Positions 8,408 through 16,415 of a stretch of DNA of 64,000 bases are shown piece after piece. The translations under genes and the position numbers were made by a program. The stretch is from Candidatus Binatia bacterium (lineage in GTDB: Bacteria > Desulfobacterota > Binatia > UBA9968 > JAJDTQ01): assembly GCA_951813575.1 (NCBI GenBank), contig OX638375.1, positions 558,001 through 622,000 on the forward strand. Reading direction: 5' to 3'. The notes under the pieces are model-generated. The model was given only the letters and a program-made list of their open reading frames with translations, was not told the origin of the DNA and made no database searches. Each line of letters opens with the position of its first letter. Position 1 is the stretch's first letter.

Positions 8408-9985
8408 TTATCGCAGCCCTCGATGGCTGTCAACGAGCCGGTAGCGCCCCTCCGCGTCCTGGTCGATGTCCCCGGCCGCGTGCAGCTCGCCCATGGCCCG
8501 GGCCACCGACTGGAGACCAGCTCCCGGAACGCTGTCCGCGATCTCGCTGAAGTACAGGGAGCGGCCGGCCAGCAATCCGCGTATGGCCGCCGCGGCATCC
8601 TCGACGCCGACGTTGCTCCCGTCCTCGGGCGCCCCCTCGCCAGCCTCCGCTTCGCCCAGGTAGGCGCCCAGGTCCAGCTCATCCGCGTGGGGATAGGTGA
8701 TGCGCTGGTACCGCGCCTTGGGGACGCCGTCGGGAATGGTGGCGTCGATGCCGCACTTGGCGGTGGTGGGGATGCCTTCCGACAGCGGCAGGCTCGGGTC
8801 CAGTGGCTTGGAGCGGGCGTCCGAGAGGATGGTGATGTCGCGGTCGGCCTGCACCCGGGTGGCCATGGCCCATTCCACCTCCATGGGGTCGTAGACGTCG
8901 ATCTCGTCATCCACGATCACCACGTGCTTGAGGTCCGCCACCGACAGCGCCGCCATGATGGCGTTCTGGGGATCGCCGGGCTGCTTCCGGATGGCGATCA
9001 CGGCGTGCCAGTGACAGCAGCCTCCCGGCGTGACGTTCACCGCGGTCACCGTCACCCCGGCCGCGTCGAGGACCCGCTTGAGCACCGCCTGGAAACCGTG
9101 CTCCTTGATCCAGATGTTCTCCCAGGGCATGTGCAGCGCGTAGTAGATGGCGTCCTCGCGGCGCGAGACGGCCTTCACCCGCACGTGGGGGTTGTAGTGC
9201 ACGTCGCCCATGAGGCGCGTCATCTCGCCAAACCGCCCCTCCTGCCGGGTCCAGCCCGTGGGCAGGATCTCCGCCTCCAGCACGATCTCCGCGTCGGCCA
9301 GGCAGGGCGCGTCGATGGTCCGGCAGGCGCCCAGGCGCACCGGTCGTCCCAGCATGCCGCCGGCGATGGCCAGCTCGTTTCGCCCCAGGGGCGCCTTGTA
9401 GAGGGACGCCATCAGCTCCACCGGGTGGGTGCCGATGTTGATGGAGATGGGCAGCGGCGCGTTGGCCGCCAGGGCCTTCTCCGCCAGTCTGCGCAGGTTG
9501 TTCGGCGTGACGATGTCGATGCCGGTGAGGGCACGTTCCTTTATCTGGAAACGGTACGTGCCGGCGTTCAGGCCGTATTCGGGATCGTGGGCCAGGGTGA
9601 CGCCGGCCGTAATCGTCGGGCCGCCGTCGAACTCGGAGAAGACCGGCACCGGCAGGTCGAAGAGGTCCACCGCGGCCCCTTCCCGATGCCAACTCCTCGC
9701 GCCGCCATCGCCGACTTCGATGGGATCGATGGGATGATCGAGGGCGTGGCCGAGCCGCCGCTCCATCTGCGCGTAGTCGCAACCGGCCGACAGGGCGATG
9801 CGCCCGCGGTCGTTCAACAGCCCCGAAACCACCGGCATCTCGTAGCCGCGCACCGTGTGGAACAACAGCGCCGTGGACGCCTGGTCCACCAGCGCGGCGA
9901 TGTGCCGGACGTCCACGGGCTTGTGGATGTCGACGAGTTGGCCGGCGTCCCGCAGATCGTCCAGGAAAGTCCGGAAAGTCTCCAT
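8408..9985 (-). CDS. UbiD-family prenylated-FMN decarboxylase (first of a pair)
   Basis: UbiD-like protein of 525 residues. UbiD enzymes use prenylated FMN to add or remove CO2 on aromatic or alpha,beta-unsaturated acids. The two catalytic glutamates of the family (E277/E282 in Fdc1) are kept, although the usual EGPFGE reads EGRFGE here. The candidate conserved Arg is in AGTYRFQI. The C-terminus carries about 80 extra residues beyond a typical short UbiD. It starts 4 bases after the stop of the other UbiD gene (9990-11357), so the two are surely co-translated and may form a complex. No UbiX gene is in the window. Confidence 0.88.
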   Translation of the reverse strand: METFRTFLDDLRDAGQLVDIHKPVDVRHIAALVDQASTALLFHTVRGYEMPVVSGLLNDRGRIALSAGCDYAQMERRLGHALDHPIDPIEVGDGGARSWHREGAAVDLFDLPVPVFSEFDGGPTITAGVTLAHDPEYGLNAGTYRFQIKERALTGIDIVTPNNLRRLAEKALAANAPLPISINIGTHPVELMASLYKAPLGRNELAIAGGMLGRPVRLGACRTIDAPCLADAEIVLEAEILPTGWTRQEGRFGEMTRLMGDVHYNPHVRVKAVSRREDAIYYALHMPWENIWIKEHGFQAVLKRVLDAAGVTVTAVNVTPGGCCHWHAVIAIRKQPGDPQNAIMAALSVADLKHVVIVDDEIDVYDPMEVEWAMATRVQADRDITILSDARSKPLDPSLPLSEGIPTTAKCGIDATIPDGVPKARYQRITYPHADELDLGAYLGEAEAGEGAPEDGSNVGVEDAAAAIRGLLAGRSLYFSEIADSVPGAGLQSVARAMGELHAAGDIDQDAEGRYRLVDSHRGLR

Positions 9986-9989
9986 CCGC

Positions 9990-11357
9990 TCACCCGGTCA
10001 ACTTGCTCATGAGCCGGCGCGCGCGCTCCACCGCGCCGGGCTCGATGGAGAGGGTCGAGGCGAAGTCGCCCAGCGGCTTGGTGGCGTCGATGCCCATCTT
10101 CGCGGTGACGGCGTCGGTGGCCGACGGGTCCAGCAATGTCCCCATGGCCTCGTCGATGATGAAGACGTCCCTGTTGGCCTGCATCCGGGTGGCGATGGCC
10201 CACAACACCTGTTCCTCGTCGAAGATGTCGACGTCGTCATCCACCACCACCACCAGCTTGACGTAGTGGTCGGCGCCCATGACGCTGAAGATGGCCTGCT
10301 TCCCCTGCCCCTCGGCGGTCTTGCGCAGGGACACGTAGCAGTGGAAGCTGCCGATGCCGGACCGCACCGGCACGTGCACCGCCTTGAGGTTGGGAATGGT
10401 CTTCCCCAGCACGTTGGTGAACTCCACCTCCCGGGGCATGGACAGGCAGCGGCAATGCTCCATGCTGTCGCCGCCGTTGATGTCCTGGTAGACGGCGCCG
10501 TTGCGGTAGTGCAGCGCGGTGGCCTCGAAGACGTTCTCGGTGCTCCGGCTCGAAGCGTACCCCGTGAACTCCCCGAACGGCCCTTCCTTCTCTCGAACGT
10601 CCTTGAGGATCCGCCCCTCGATGACGATCTCCGACCACCGGGGCACGTTGACGTCCACGGTGGCGCAAGGCGTCAACTCCAGGGGTTCGCCCAGCAACCC
10701 TCCCTGCAGCGCGAACTTCTCCGTTCCCGCCGGCGGCAAGGTCAAGGCGCCCAGGGAGATCAGCGGGTGCACGCCGATGCAGACCGCGGCTTCCAGGGAC
10801 TCGCCCTTCTCCTCCGCGCGCCGGAAGTACTCGAACATGCGCCGCCGGGAGTGCAGGCTCACGCCCAGCTTGCGCGGCCCCTTGAGCTGCATGCGATGGA
10901 ACCCCACCGTGCTCATGTCCGACTGCGGGTCCCGCGCCACTACCAGCCCGGCGGTGACATAGGGGCCGCCGTCCTGCTCGAAATGGGTCAGAATGGGGAG
11001 CTGTCCCAGGTCCACCGACTCGCCCAGCCGGCTGTTCTCCCGGAAGGGAGCATCCTTCAATACCTTGGGTGGCACGGGTCGCTGGATCCGCTCCTTGAAC
11101 TCGTGCACCAACCCTTCTTCCGAAGCGCCGAAGGCCCAGGCCAGCCGCGGACGGTGGGCCAGCACGTTGGCCGCCATGGTGAACTCGCTCCCGGTGATGT
11201 TCCGGAACATCACCGCCGGACACGACGGCAGCCGCTCCGCCTCCATGGTCAGGGCCGTGGCCTCGAACTCCCTGGACACCGGCTCCTCGACCTCGAGGAA
11301 CTGCTCGGGGCATTCGTTCTTCAATCGCTTCAAGAAACTCTGTAGATCCTGTGGCAC
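9990..11357 (-). CDS. UbiD-family prenylated-FMN decarboxylase (second of a pair)
   Basis: UbiD-like protein of 455 residues with the intact EGPFGEFTGY motif (both catalytic Glu) and the candidate conserved Arg in VGFHRMQLKG. It begins at a GTG with AAGGAG six bases upstream. It precedes the 8408-9985 gene in the transcript and is clearly diverged from it, so the pair is not a recent duplication. The 116-base gap before it holds a dRS3-like palindrome. The substrate is unknown; neighbours point to an aromatic or heteroaromatic acid. Confidence 0.9.
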   Translation of the reverse strand: MPQDLQSFLKRLKNECPEQFLEVEEPVSREFEATALTMEAERLPSCPAVMFRNITGSEFTMAANVLAHRPRLAWAFGASEEGLVHEFKERIQRPVPPKVLKDAPFRENSRLGESVDLGQLPILTHFEQDGGPYVTAGLVVARDPQSDMSTVGFHRMQLKGPRKLGVSLHSRRRMFEYFRRAEEKGESLEAAVCIGVHPLISLGALTLPPAGTEKFALQGGLLGEPLELTPCATVDVNVPRWSEIVIEGRILKDVREKEGPFGEFTGYASSRSTENVFEATALHYRNGAVYQDINGGDSMEHCRCLSMPREVEFTNVLGKTIPNLKAVHVPVRSGIGSFHCYVSLRKTAEGQGKQAIFSVMGADHYVKLVVVVDDDVDIFDEEQVLWAIATRMQANRDVFIIDEAMGTLLDPSATDAVTAKMGIDATKPLGDFASTLSIEPGAVERARRLMSKLTG

Positions 11358-11414
11358 TCCATTCTCCTTACCTGACCGTCACCACGCGGCATTTCCCCGC
11401 TCCACCCCTCCTGG

Positions 11415-11434
11415 ATTCCCGCTTTCGCGGGAAT
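11415..11434. repeat. dRS3-like palindrome ATTCCC-N8-GGGAAT
   Basis: The bases read ATTCCC, eight bases, GGGAAT, flanked by CTGG on the left and GACG on the right. This is the core of a very widespread extragenic repeat (the neisserial dRS3 has the same 6-8-6 form). It sits between the threonine-synthase-like gene and the UbiD pair, both on the minus strand, and could fold as a weak hairpin in that transcript. Confidence 0.7.
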
Positions 11435-11473
11435 GACGATGTTAGGGGTTCCGTCTGGCTCCTGGGGCACGGT

Positions 11474-12703
11474 TCACGACACCCTTCTCGCTACCGCGTC
11501 GATAGAGCATTCGAGCGGCTCCGGCGGATCGACGGCCTGCAACGCCGCGTCGACGTCCTTGAGACCGTGGCCCGTGGAGAGGACCACGACGCGCTCGCCG
11601 GACGGGACCTCGCCCTGGTCCGCCAGCTTCACGAGCGCCGCCACCGCCGACGCCGCGGCCGGCTCCGCGAACAGTCCGGCGGTCTTGCCCAGCAGCGCCA
11701 TGGCCTCGAGGATCTCGCCGTCGGACACGCTTACCGCGCACCCGCCGGAAGCCTTCAGGTCCTGCACCGCCATCACCCCGTTCCGCGGCAACGCGACGCT
11801 GATGCTGTCCGCCAGGGTGTCTTCCACCACGGCACGGATGGTGCCGTCGCCGTCGAAGGCCTGCTTGATGGATTGGGAGCCCTCGGCCTGGGCCGCCACC
11901 AGCCGCGGCAGGCGGGAGATCCACCCCACCCGGTAGAGATCGGTGAACCCTTTCCATACGCCGCTCAGGATACAGCCGTCGCCGGTGGCGACGATGACCG
12001 TGTCCGGCGGCTCCCAGCCGAGCTGCTCGGCGATCTCCAGCGCCACGGTCTTCTTCCCCTCCACCGTGTAGGGATTGTAGCCGGTGTTGCGGTTGTACCA
12101 CCCGAAACGGTCGCTGGCCTCGACGCAGAGGCTGAAGGCTTCGGAATAGGTGCCACGGACGGAGAGCACGTCCGCCCCGAAGATCAGAAGCTGCGCGACC
12201 TTGGCCCGGGGCGCGGTTTCGGGCACGAAGATATGGCACGGCAGCTCCAGGGCCGCGGAAAGGCACGCCAGCGACGCGCCGGCGTTGCCGGTGGATGCGG
12301 CGGCGAACTCCCGGCGCCCCAGCTCCCGCCCCTTGAGCAGCACCAGGGAACTGGCCCGGTCCTTCAGCGAGGCGGACGGGTTGGCGGTATCATCCTTGAT
12401 CCAGAGGCGCTCCAGGCCCAGGGCCTTTCTCAGGCCGGGCACCGGATAGAGCGGCGTCCCTCCCACCGCCAGCGGGAACTCGACCCGGCCGGCGGCCAGC
12501 GGCAGCAGCGGCAGATAGCGCCAGTGGTCCCGGAACGGCAGGTTGGCCATGCCGTCGCGGCCGGCCGACGCCCGGATCCGGTCATAGTCGTACGACACCC
12601 GCAGGGTGCCGAGCTCGCCGCATTGGGGGCAACTGTATTGGCTGGGACCTTCCCGGTACACGGCGCTGCAGAGGACGCAGGTCAGGCTTTCGGGAAGAGG
12701 CAT
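11474..12703 (-). CDS. Threonine-synthase-like PLP enzyme with N-terminal zinc ribbon
   Basis: Fold-type II PLP enzyme of 409 residues. A CxxC pair at residues 9/12 and another at 25/28 make a rubredoxin-like zinc ribbon. The PLP lysine is probably Lys114 in SASLKDRASS, with the glycine-rich phosphate loop later (ATGDGCILSG). This architecture is called threonine synthase in many genomes, but relatives act on other beta- or gamma-substituted amino acids. The setting, next to a cysteine-synthase-like gene in a catabolic array and away from thrA/thrB, makes a degradative lyase as likely. It follows the 12722-13756 gene by 18 bases. Confidence 0.8.
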   Translation of the reverse strand: MPLPESLTCVLCSAVYREGPSQYSCPQCGELGTLRVSYDYDRIRASAGRDGMANLPFRDHWRYLPLLPLAAGRVEFPLAVGGTPLYPVPGLRKALGLERLWIKDDTANPSASLKDRASSLVLLKGRELGRREFAAASTGNAGASLACLSAALELPCHIFVPETAPRAKVAQLLIFGADVLSVRGTYSEAFSLCVEASDRFGWYNRNTGYNPYTVEGKKTVALEIAEQLGWEPPDTVIVATGDGCILSGVWKGFTDLYRVGWISRLPRLVAAQAEGSQSIKQAFDGDGTIRAVVEDTLADSISVALPRNGVMAVQDLKASGGCAVSVSDGEILEAMALLGKTAGLFAEPAAASAVAALVKLADQGEVPSGERVVVLSTGHGLKDVDAALQAVDPPEPLECSIDAVARRVS

Positions 12704-12721
12704 CGCGAGGGCATTGCGACG

Positions 12722-13756
12722 TCACCGCACGATGTGCAGGTTCCGGCGCGCCAGATTGGCCTTGTCTTCTTCACGAATGGGGTGCTCCCGGTCGGGGATC
12801 TCGGTGGTCTGGTCCTTTCCGAACAGCGGCGTGGAGAAGTAGCGCATGCCGGTGTCGTTGATCATGGTGACGATCATCTTCGTGGACGGCAACGCCGCCG
12901 ACAGCTTGTTGGCCGCGGCCACGTTGCAGCCGGACGAGATGCCGCACAAGACCCCCTCTTCCCGGGCCAGGCGCCGGGCCATGGCGATGGAGTCCTCGGA
13001 GGAGACGGTCACCACGCCGTCCACGTAGTCCAGGTCCAGGTTCTCCGGGATGAAGCCGTCGCCGATGCCCTCGATGGCGTGGGGCCCCCAGGTGCCGCCC
13101 GACAGGATCGGACACTCCGCCGGCTCCACGGCGTAAATCTTCGCGTCCGGGTTTTGCTCCTTCAGGTACTTGCCGACGCCGGACACGGTGCCGCCGCTGC
13201 CCTGGGAGGCCACGAACACGTCCACCTGCCCCTCGGTCTGGTGCCAGATCTCGGGCCCGGTGGTCTCGTAGTGGGCGGCGATGTTGTCCCGGTTGGCGAA
13301 CTGGCCGGGTTCCCAGTAGCGGTCCGGCTCGGCGTGCTTCAATTCCTCCACCTTCTCCAGGCACAGGTCCACGTCGCTCTCCGCCCCGGGGGTCAGCACC
13401 AGCTCCGCGCCGTAGGCGCGCATGGAGGCCTTGCGCTCCTCGCTCATGCCCTCGGGCATCACCACCACCACCGGGTAGCCGCACACCGCGCCGATCATGG
13501 AGGTGGCGATGCCGGTGCTGCCGGTGGAGGCTTCCAGGATGGTCATGCCGGGCTTGAGGTCTCCCCGCTCCTCCGCGCTCCGCACCATGCGCCGCAGGAT
13601 CCGGTCCTTGAGGCTCGACGACGGGTTCATGAACTCGAGCTTGCCGCACAACCCCTGCGGTCCCGCTGCCACCTTGCGCAGCCGGAGCAGCGGCGTCAGG
13701 CCCGCCGCCTCGGTGATGTCTTCCGCGATCCGTCCCCGGGATGCCCAGTCCGTCAT
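12722..13756 (-). CDS. Cysteine synthase / cystathionine beta-synthase family PLP enzyme
   Basis: PLP enzyme of 344 residues with the CysK-type motifs: PSSSLKDR (Lys50 as Schiff base), EASTGSTG near residue 76, and the phosphate loop SQGSGGTVSG. It may make cysteine from O-acetylserine, or act on another beta-substituted serine as SbnA and related enzymes do. No cysE lies nearby. The frame is open to 13879, but the ATG at 13756 begins the family N-terminus. Co-directional with the threonine-synthase-like gene (18-base gap) and the DUF6282 gene upstream. Confidence 0.83.
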   Translation of the reverse strand: MTDWASRGRIAEDITEAAGLTPLLRLRKVAAGPQGLCGKLEFMNPSSSLKDRILRRMVRSAEERGDLKPGMTILEASTGSTGIATSMIGAVCGYPVVVVMPEGMSEERKASMRAYGAELVLTPGAESDVDLCLEKVEELKHAEPDRYWEPGQFANRDNIAAHYETTGPEIWHQTEGQVDVFVASQGSGGTVSGVGKYLKEQNPDAKIYAVEPAECPILSGGTWGPHAIEGIGDGFIPENLDLDYVDGVVTVSSEDSIAMARRLAREEGVLCGISSGCNVAAANKLSAALPSTKMIVTMINDTGMRYFSTPLFGKDQTTEIPDREHPIREEDKANLARRNLHIVR

Positions 13757-13790
13757 GGTTGTGCTCTCTCCTGTCCGGGCCGATGCCGCG

Positions 13791-14663
13791 TCAGAGGCCC
13801 AGCATCGCCCGGGGGTTGTCGACGATGAGCTTCTCCACGTTCCTGGGAGAGACTCCCTTTTCGTAGAGCCCCTGAGCATAGAGCCACAACGCCTCCGGGG
13901 GCAGCGGGTTGTGGGACTGGCCGGTGTCGCTCATGACCAGGCAGTTGTCGAAGCCCATGGAGTCCATGATGCCCTTGGTGAACTCCAGGTTCACGTACGC
14001 CCACATGGGCGAGATGGTGCAGTAGCCGAACTCGCCGATGGCGCCGTAGCGCATCATCTGCTTCAGGAAGTCCAGGTTCATGCCCGCGGGTACCCGGAAG
14101 TAGGGGTGGGTGATGAGGATCTTCTTCACCCCGCGCTCGTGGGCCGCCTTCACCAGCAGCTCGATCTCGGCGAGGGAGAGGTGCGCGGTGCCGAGGATGG
14201 CGTCGTGCTTGGCGATGAGCTCCAGCACCACCAGGGCCTCGTTCACCACCTTGCCGTCCTTGACCGCGGAGATGGGGTCGCCCCACACGAAGTCCGAGCC
14301 GCTGGTCTGGGTGTCGTAGCTGCCCCGGGCGCCGTGGATATCCACGTGATGGGCGGCGTCGATGGTGGGCATCCAGACCTCCTTGGCGCCCAGCCGGAGG
14401 GCCACCTCGGCCGCGGCCGGGTTGATGCCGCCGACGAACTGGTTCATCACCACGCCGCCGAACACCTTGATGTCCGGGAACTCCTTCTGGATCAGGTAGG
14501 CCCGGCTCACCGTGCTCTCGTGGTGGCACTTCAGCACGATGGCCGCCATCCCCGCCTCCGAGGCGGCCTTCACGGCCTCCCGGTCATCCACCCGCCGCTG
14601 GAACACGCACGGATACGAGTGTACGTGCAGGTCCACGGCGCCGTCGAGCTTCATGAATTCCAT
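13791..14663 (-). CDS. DUF6282 family, PHP/amidohydrolase-like metal protein
   Basis: Protein of 290 residues that I recognise as DUF6282, of unknown function. It has a metallo-hydrolase look: DLHVHSYP at residues 10-17, LKCHHEST, AAHHVDIHG, ITHPYFRVP and SDTGQSHNP each supply histidines or acids that could bind metal, in the order seen in TIM-barrel hydrolases. The start ATG has GAGGAGG about 7 bases upstream. It sits 12 bases after the maleate-isomerase-like gene in the same direction. Confidence 0.75.
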   Translation of the reverse strand: MEFMKLDGAVDLHVHSYPCVFQRRVDDREAVKAASEAGMAAIVLKCHHESTVSRAYLIQKEFPDIKVFGGVVMNQFVGGINPAAAEVALRLGAKEVWMPTIDAAHHVDIHGARGSYDTQTSGSDFVWGDPISAVKDGKVVNEALVVLELIAKHDAILGTAHLSLAEIELLVKAAHERGVKKILITHPYFRVPAGMNLDFLKQMMRYGAIGEFGYCTISPMWAYVNLEFTKGIMDSMGFDNCLVMSDTGQSHNPLPPEALWLYAQGLYEKGVSPRNVEKLIVDNPRAMLGL

Positions 14664-14675
14664 CGGGTTTCCTCC

Positions 14676-15365
14676 TCAACCCATGCCCACCAGCTCCACG
14701 TCCAGTTGCCGGCCCACGGCTTCGAGGGCGGCCTGGTTGCTGGTGACGATGGGCATGTCGTACAGCCTCTTCAGATCCGGCAGCGTCGCCACCGCCTGGT
14801 AGTTGGTGCAGGAGATGAACAGGGCGTCCACCGGTGGCCGGGCGCCCAGCTTCTCCCGGGCGAAGGCCAGGATCTCCGGCGGCTCCACCAGCGCCAGGTT
14901 GAAGTTGACGCTGATCCCCATGCCGTGGATCGAAGCCACCTCGATGCCGTCGTCCTCCACGCTGGCCTTGATTCGGACGTTGAGATCCTCGATATAGGGC
15001 GTGAGCACGGCCACCCGCCGGGCATTGAGCGACATGAGCTTGCGCCGCACCGACTCGATGACGCTGACGGTGGGCTTGCCGGCGACGTCCGAGATGCGGC
15101 GGCACAGCTCGGCGTCGTAGGCATTGCCCCGCAGCGCACCGGCGCTGGTGCAGCCGAACACCATCAGGTCCGGCTTGGCGGTGGCCACGTCGGCGGCCGC
15201 CGGCACGCAGTGCTCGTCGAGCATCTCCTCCTCGCCCTTGACCGTGGTGGCCTCCATATACATCCGGCCGGTGTGGACGGTGGCCGACGCCGGCAGGTGA
15301 CGGTAGAAATCCACCTCCATGACCGTGTTCGACGAAGGGACGAGCAGTCCTACGCGTTGACCCAA
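14676..15365 (-). CDS. Maleate isomerase / arylmalonate decarboxylase-like Asp/Glu racemase family protein
   Basis: Protein of 229 residues in the Asp/Glu racemase superfamily. The two catalytic cysteines are in place, Cys72 (VFGCTSAG) and Cys186 (FISCTNYQA), and the N-terminus VGLLVPSSNTVMEVDF matches maleate isomerases, with the conserved Asn near residue 13. Maleate cis-trans isomerase (NicE in nicotinate degradation) is the best guess; arylmalonate decarboxylase or a related enzyme is the alternative. The TTG start has GGGAGG seven bases upstream. It lies 16 bases after the molybdenum hydroxylase genes. Confidence 0.8.
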   Translation of the reverse strand: MGQRVGLLVPSSNTVMEVDFYRHLPASATVHTGRMYMEATTVKGEEEMLDEHCVPAAADVATAKPDLMVFGCTSAGALRGNAYDAELCRRISDVAGKPTVSVIESVRRKLMSLNARRVAVLTPYIEDLNVRIKASVEDDGIEVASIHGMGISVNFNLALVEPPEILAFAREKLGARPPVDALFISCTNYQAVATLPDLKRLYDMPIVTSNQAALEAVGRQLDVELVGMG

Positions 15366-15381
15366 TTCGTTGCCTCCCGTT

Positions 15382-16395
15382 TCAGTCTTCTTCGAACTCG
15401 CCGCGGGCCCTGGCCTCCTGGATGGCGAAGAAGACCCGTTCCGGCGTGATGGGAGTCTCGGTGATGCGAATGCCGATGGCGTCGTAGATGGCGTTGAGGA
15501 TGGCCGGCGTCGTGGGGATGGTGGCCGGCTCGGCCACGCCCTTGGCGCCGAACGGACCCCTGGGATCGGGCACCTCCACGATCTCGCACTCGATGTCGGG
15601 CACGTCCATGGACGTGGGCACGAGATAGAACGCCAGTGATGCCGTGCGCGGCACGCCGTTCTCCAGGATGTGCTGTTCGTAGAGGGCGTAGCCCAGGCCC
15701 ATGGTGGCGCCGCCCTCGATCTGCCCCTCCACCGCCACCGGGTTGATGGCCTTGCCGGCGTCGGTGGCCGACACCAGCTTGGTCAACCGGATGCGGCCGG
15801 TCTCGGTGTCCACTTCCACCTCGGCCAACTGGGTCGCCCAGCCGTAGGTGGCGTAGGCGTCGCCCTGGGAGGTCTCCGGGTCCACGTCCTGGGTCGTGTT
15901 GTCGTGCCAGCCCCAGGCGGCCGCCCGGCGTCCGTGGAAGTGGAGCTGATGCGCCACCTTGCCCACCGAAACCAGCGGCCGGTCGGTGCCGGTTTCGCAC
16001 ACCTCGCCCCGGCGCACGTGCAGGTTCTCCTTCGGACATTCCAGCATGCGCGAGGCCATGTCCAGGATCTGCCCGCGCAGCTCCTGGGCCGCGTTCTGCA
16101 CCGCCACGCCCTGGACGAAGGTGGCGCGGCTGCCCGACGTGGGCCCCGCGTCCGGCGTGCTGCCGGTATCGGCGGCCACCACGCGGATCTGGTCGGGCTC
16201 GATGCCGAGCTCCTCCGCGGCCACCTGGGTCACCACGGTCATGACCCCCTGGCCCATGTCGCACGCGCCCGAGTAGACCGTGGTGGTGCCGTCCTCGGCC
16301 ATCTCGATCTCGGCCGAGCCGATGTCGGCCCGGCTGAAACCGTAGCCGATGCCGTAGTACATGGAGCCGATGCCCAAGCCTTTTCTTGTTGCCAT
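15382..16395 (-). CDS. Molybdenum hydroxylase large subunit, C-terminal half (separate gene)
   Basis: Xanthine-dehydrogenase family Mo-binding subunit, second Mo-cofactor domain only, 337 residues. It starts RKGLGIGSMYYGIGYG, where the fused family enters this domain, and ends with GAKGVAEPA; Glu289 there matches the catalytic base of the family. The first half is the gene at 16416-17723. The two are in different frames, 20 bases apart, with an in-frame TGA at 16404-16402 just before this ATG. Together they make about 772 residues, a normal full large subunit, so nothing seems lost. A sequencing frameshift is the alternative explanation. Confidence 0.85.
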   Translation of the reverse strand: MATRKGLGIGSMYYGIGYGFSRADIGSAEIEMAEDGTTTVYSGACDMGQGVMTVVTQVAAEELGIEPDQIRVVAADTGSTPDAGPTSGSRATFVQGVAVQNAAQELRGQILDMASRMLECPKENLHVRRGEVCETGTDRPLVSVGKVAHQLHFHGRRAAAWGWHDNTTQDVDPETSQGDAYATYGWATQLAEVEVDTETGRIRLTKLVSATDAGKAINPVAVEGQIEGGATMGLGYALYEQHILENGVPRTASLAFYLVPTSMDVPDIECEIVEVPDPRGPFGAKGVAEPATIPTTPAILNAIYDAIGIRITETPITPERVFFAIQEARARGEFEED

Positions 16396-16415
16396 GGCCG
16401 TTCAGCTCACAAGCC

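Noticed and set aside
7346-10012. 888-codon plus-strand open frame opposite the amidohydrolase and UbiD genes
   Set aside because: It is antisense to three well-supported genes, has no domain I recognise and a His/Val/Arg-rich composition typical of shadows in high-GC DNA.
11351-13828. 825-codon plus-strand frame
   Set aside because: Antisense to two PLP-enzyme genes with full catalytic motifs; low-complexity composition.
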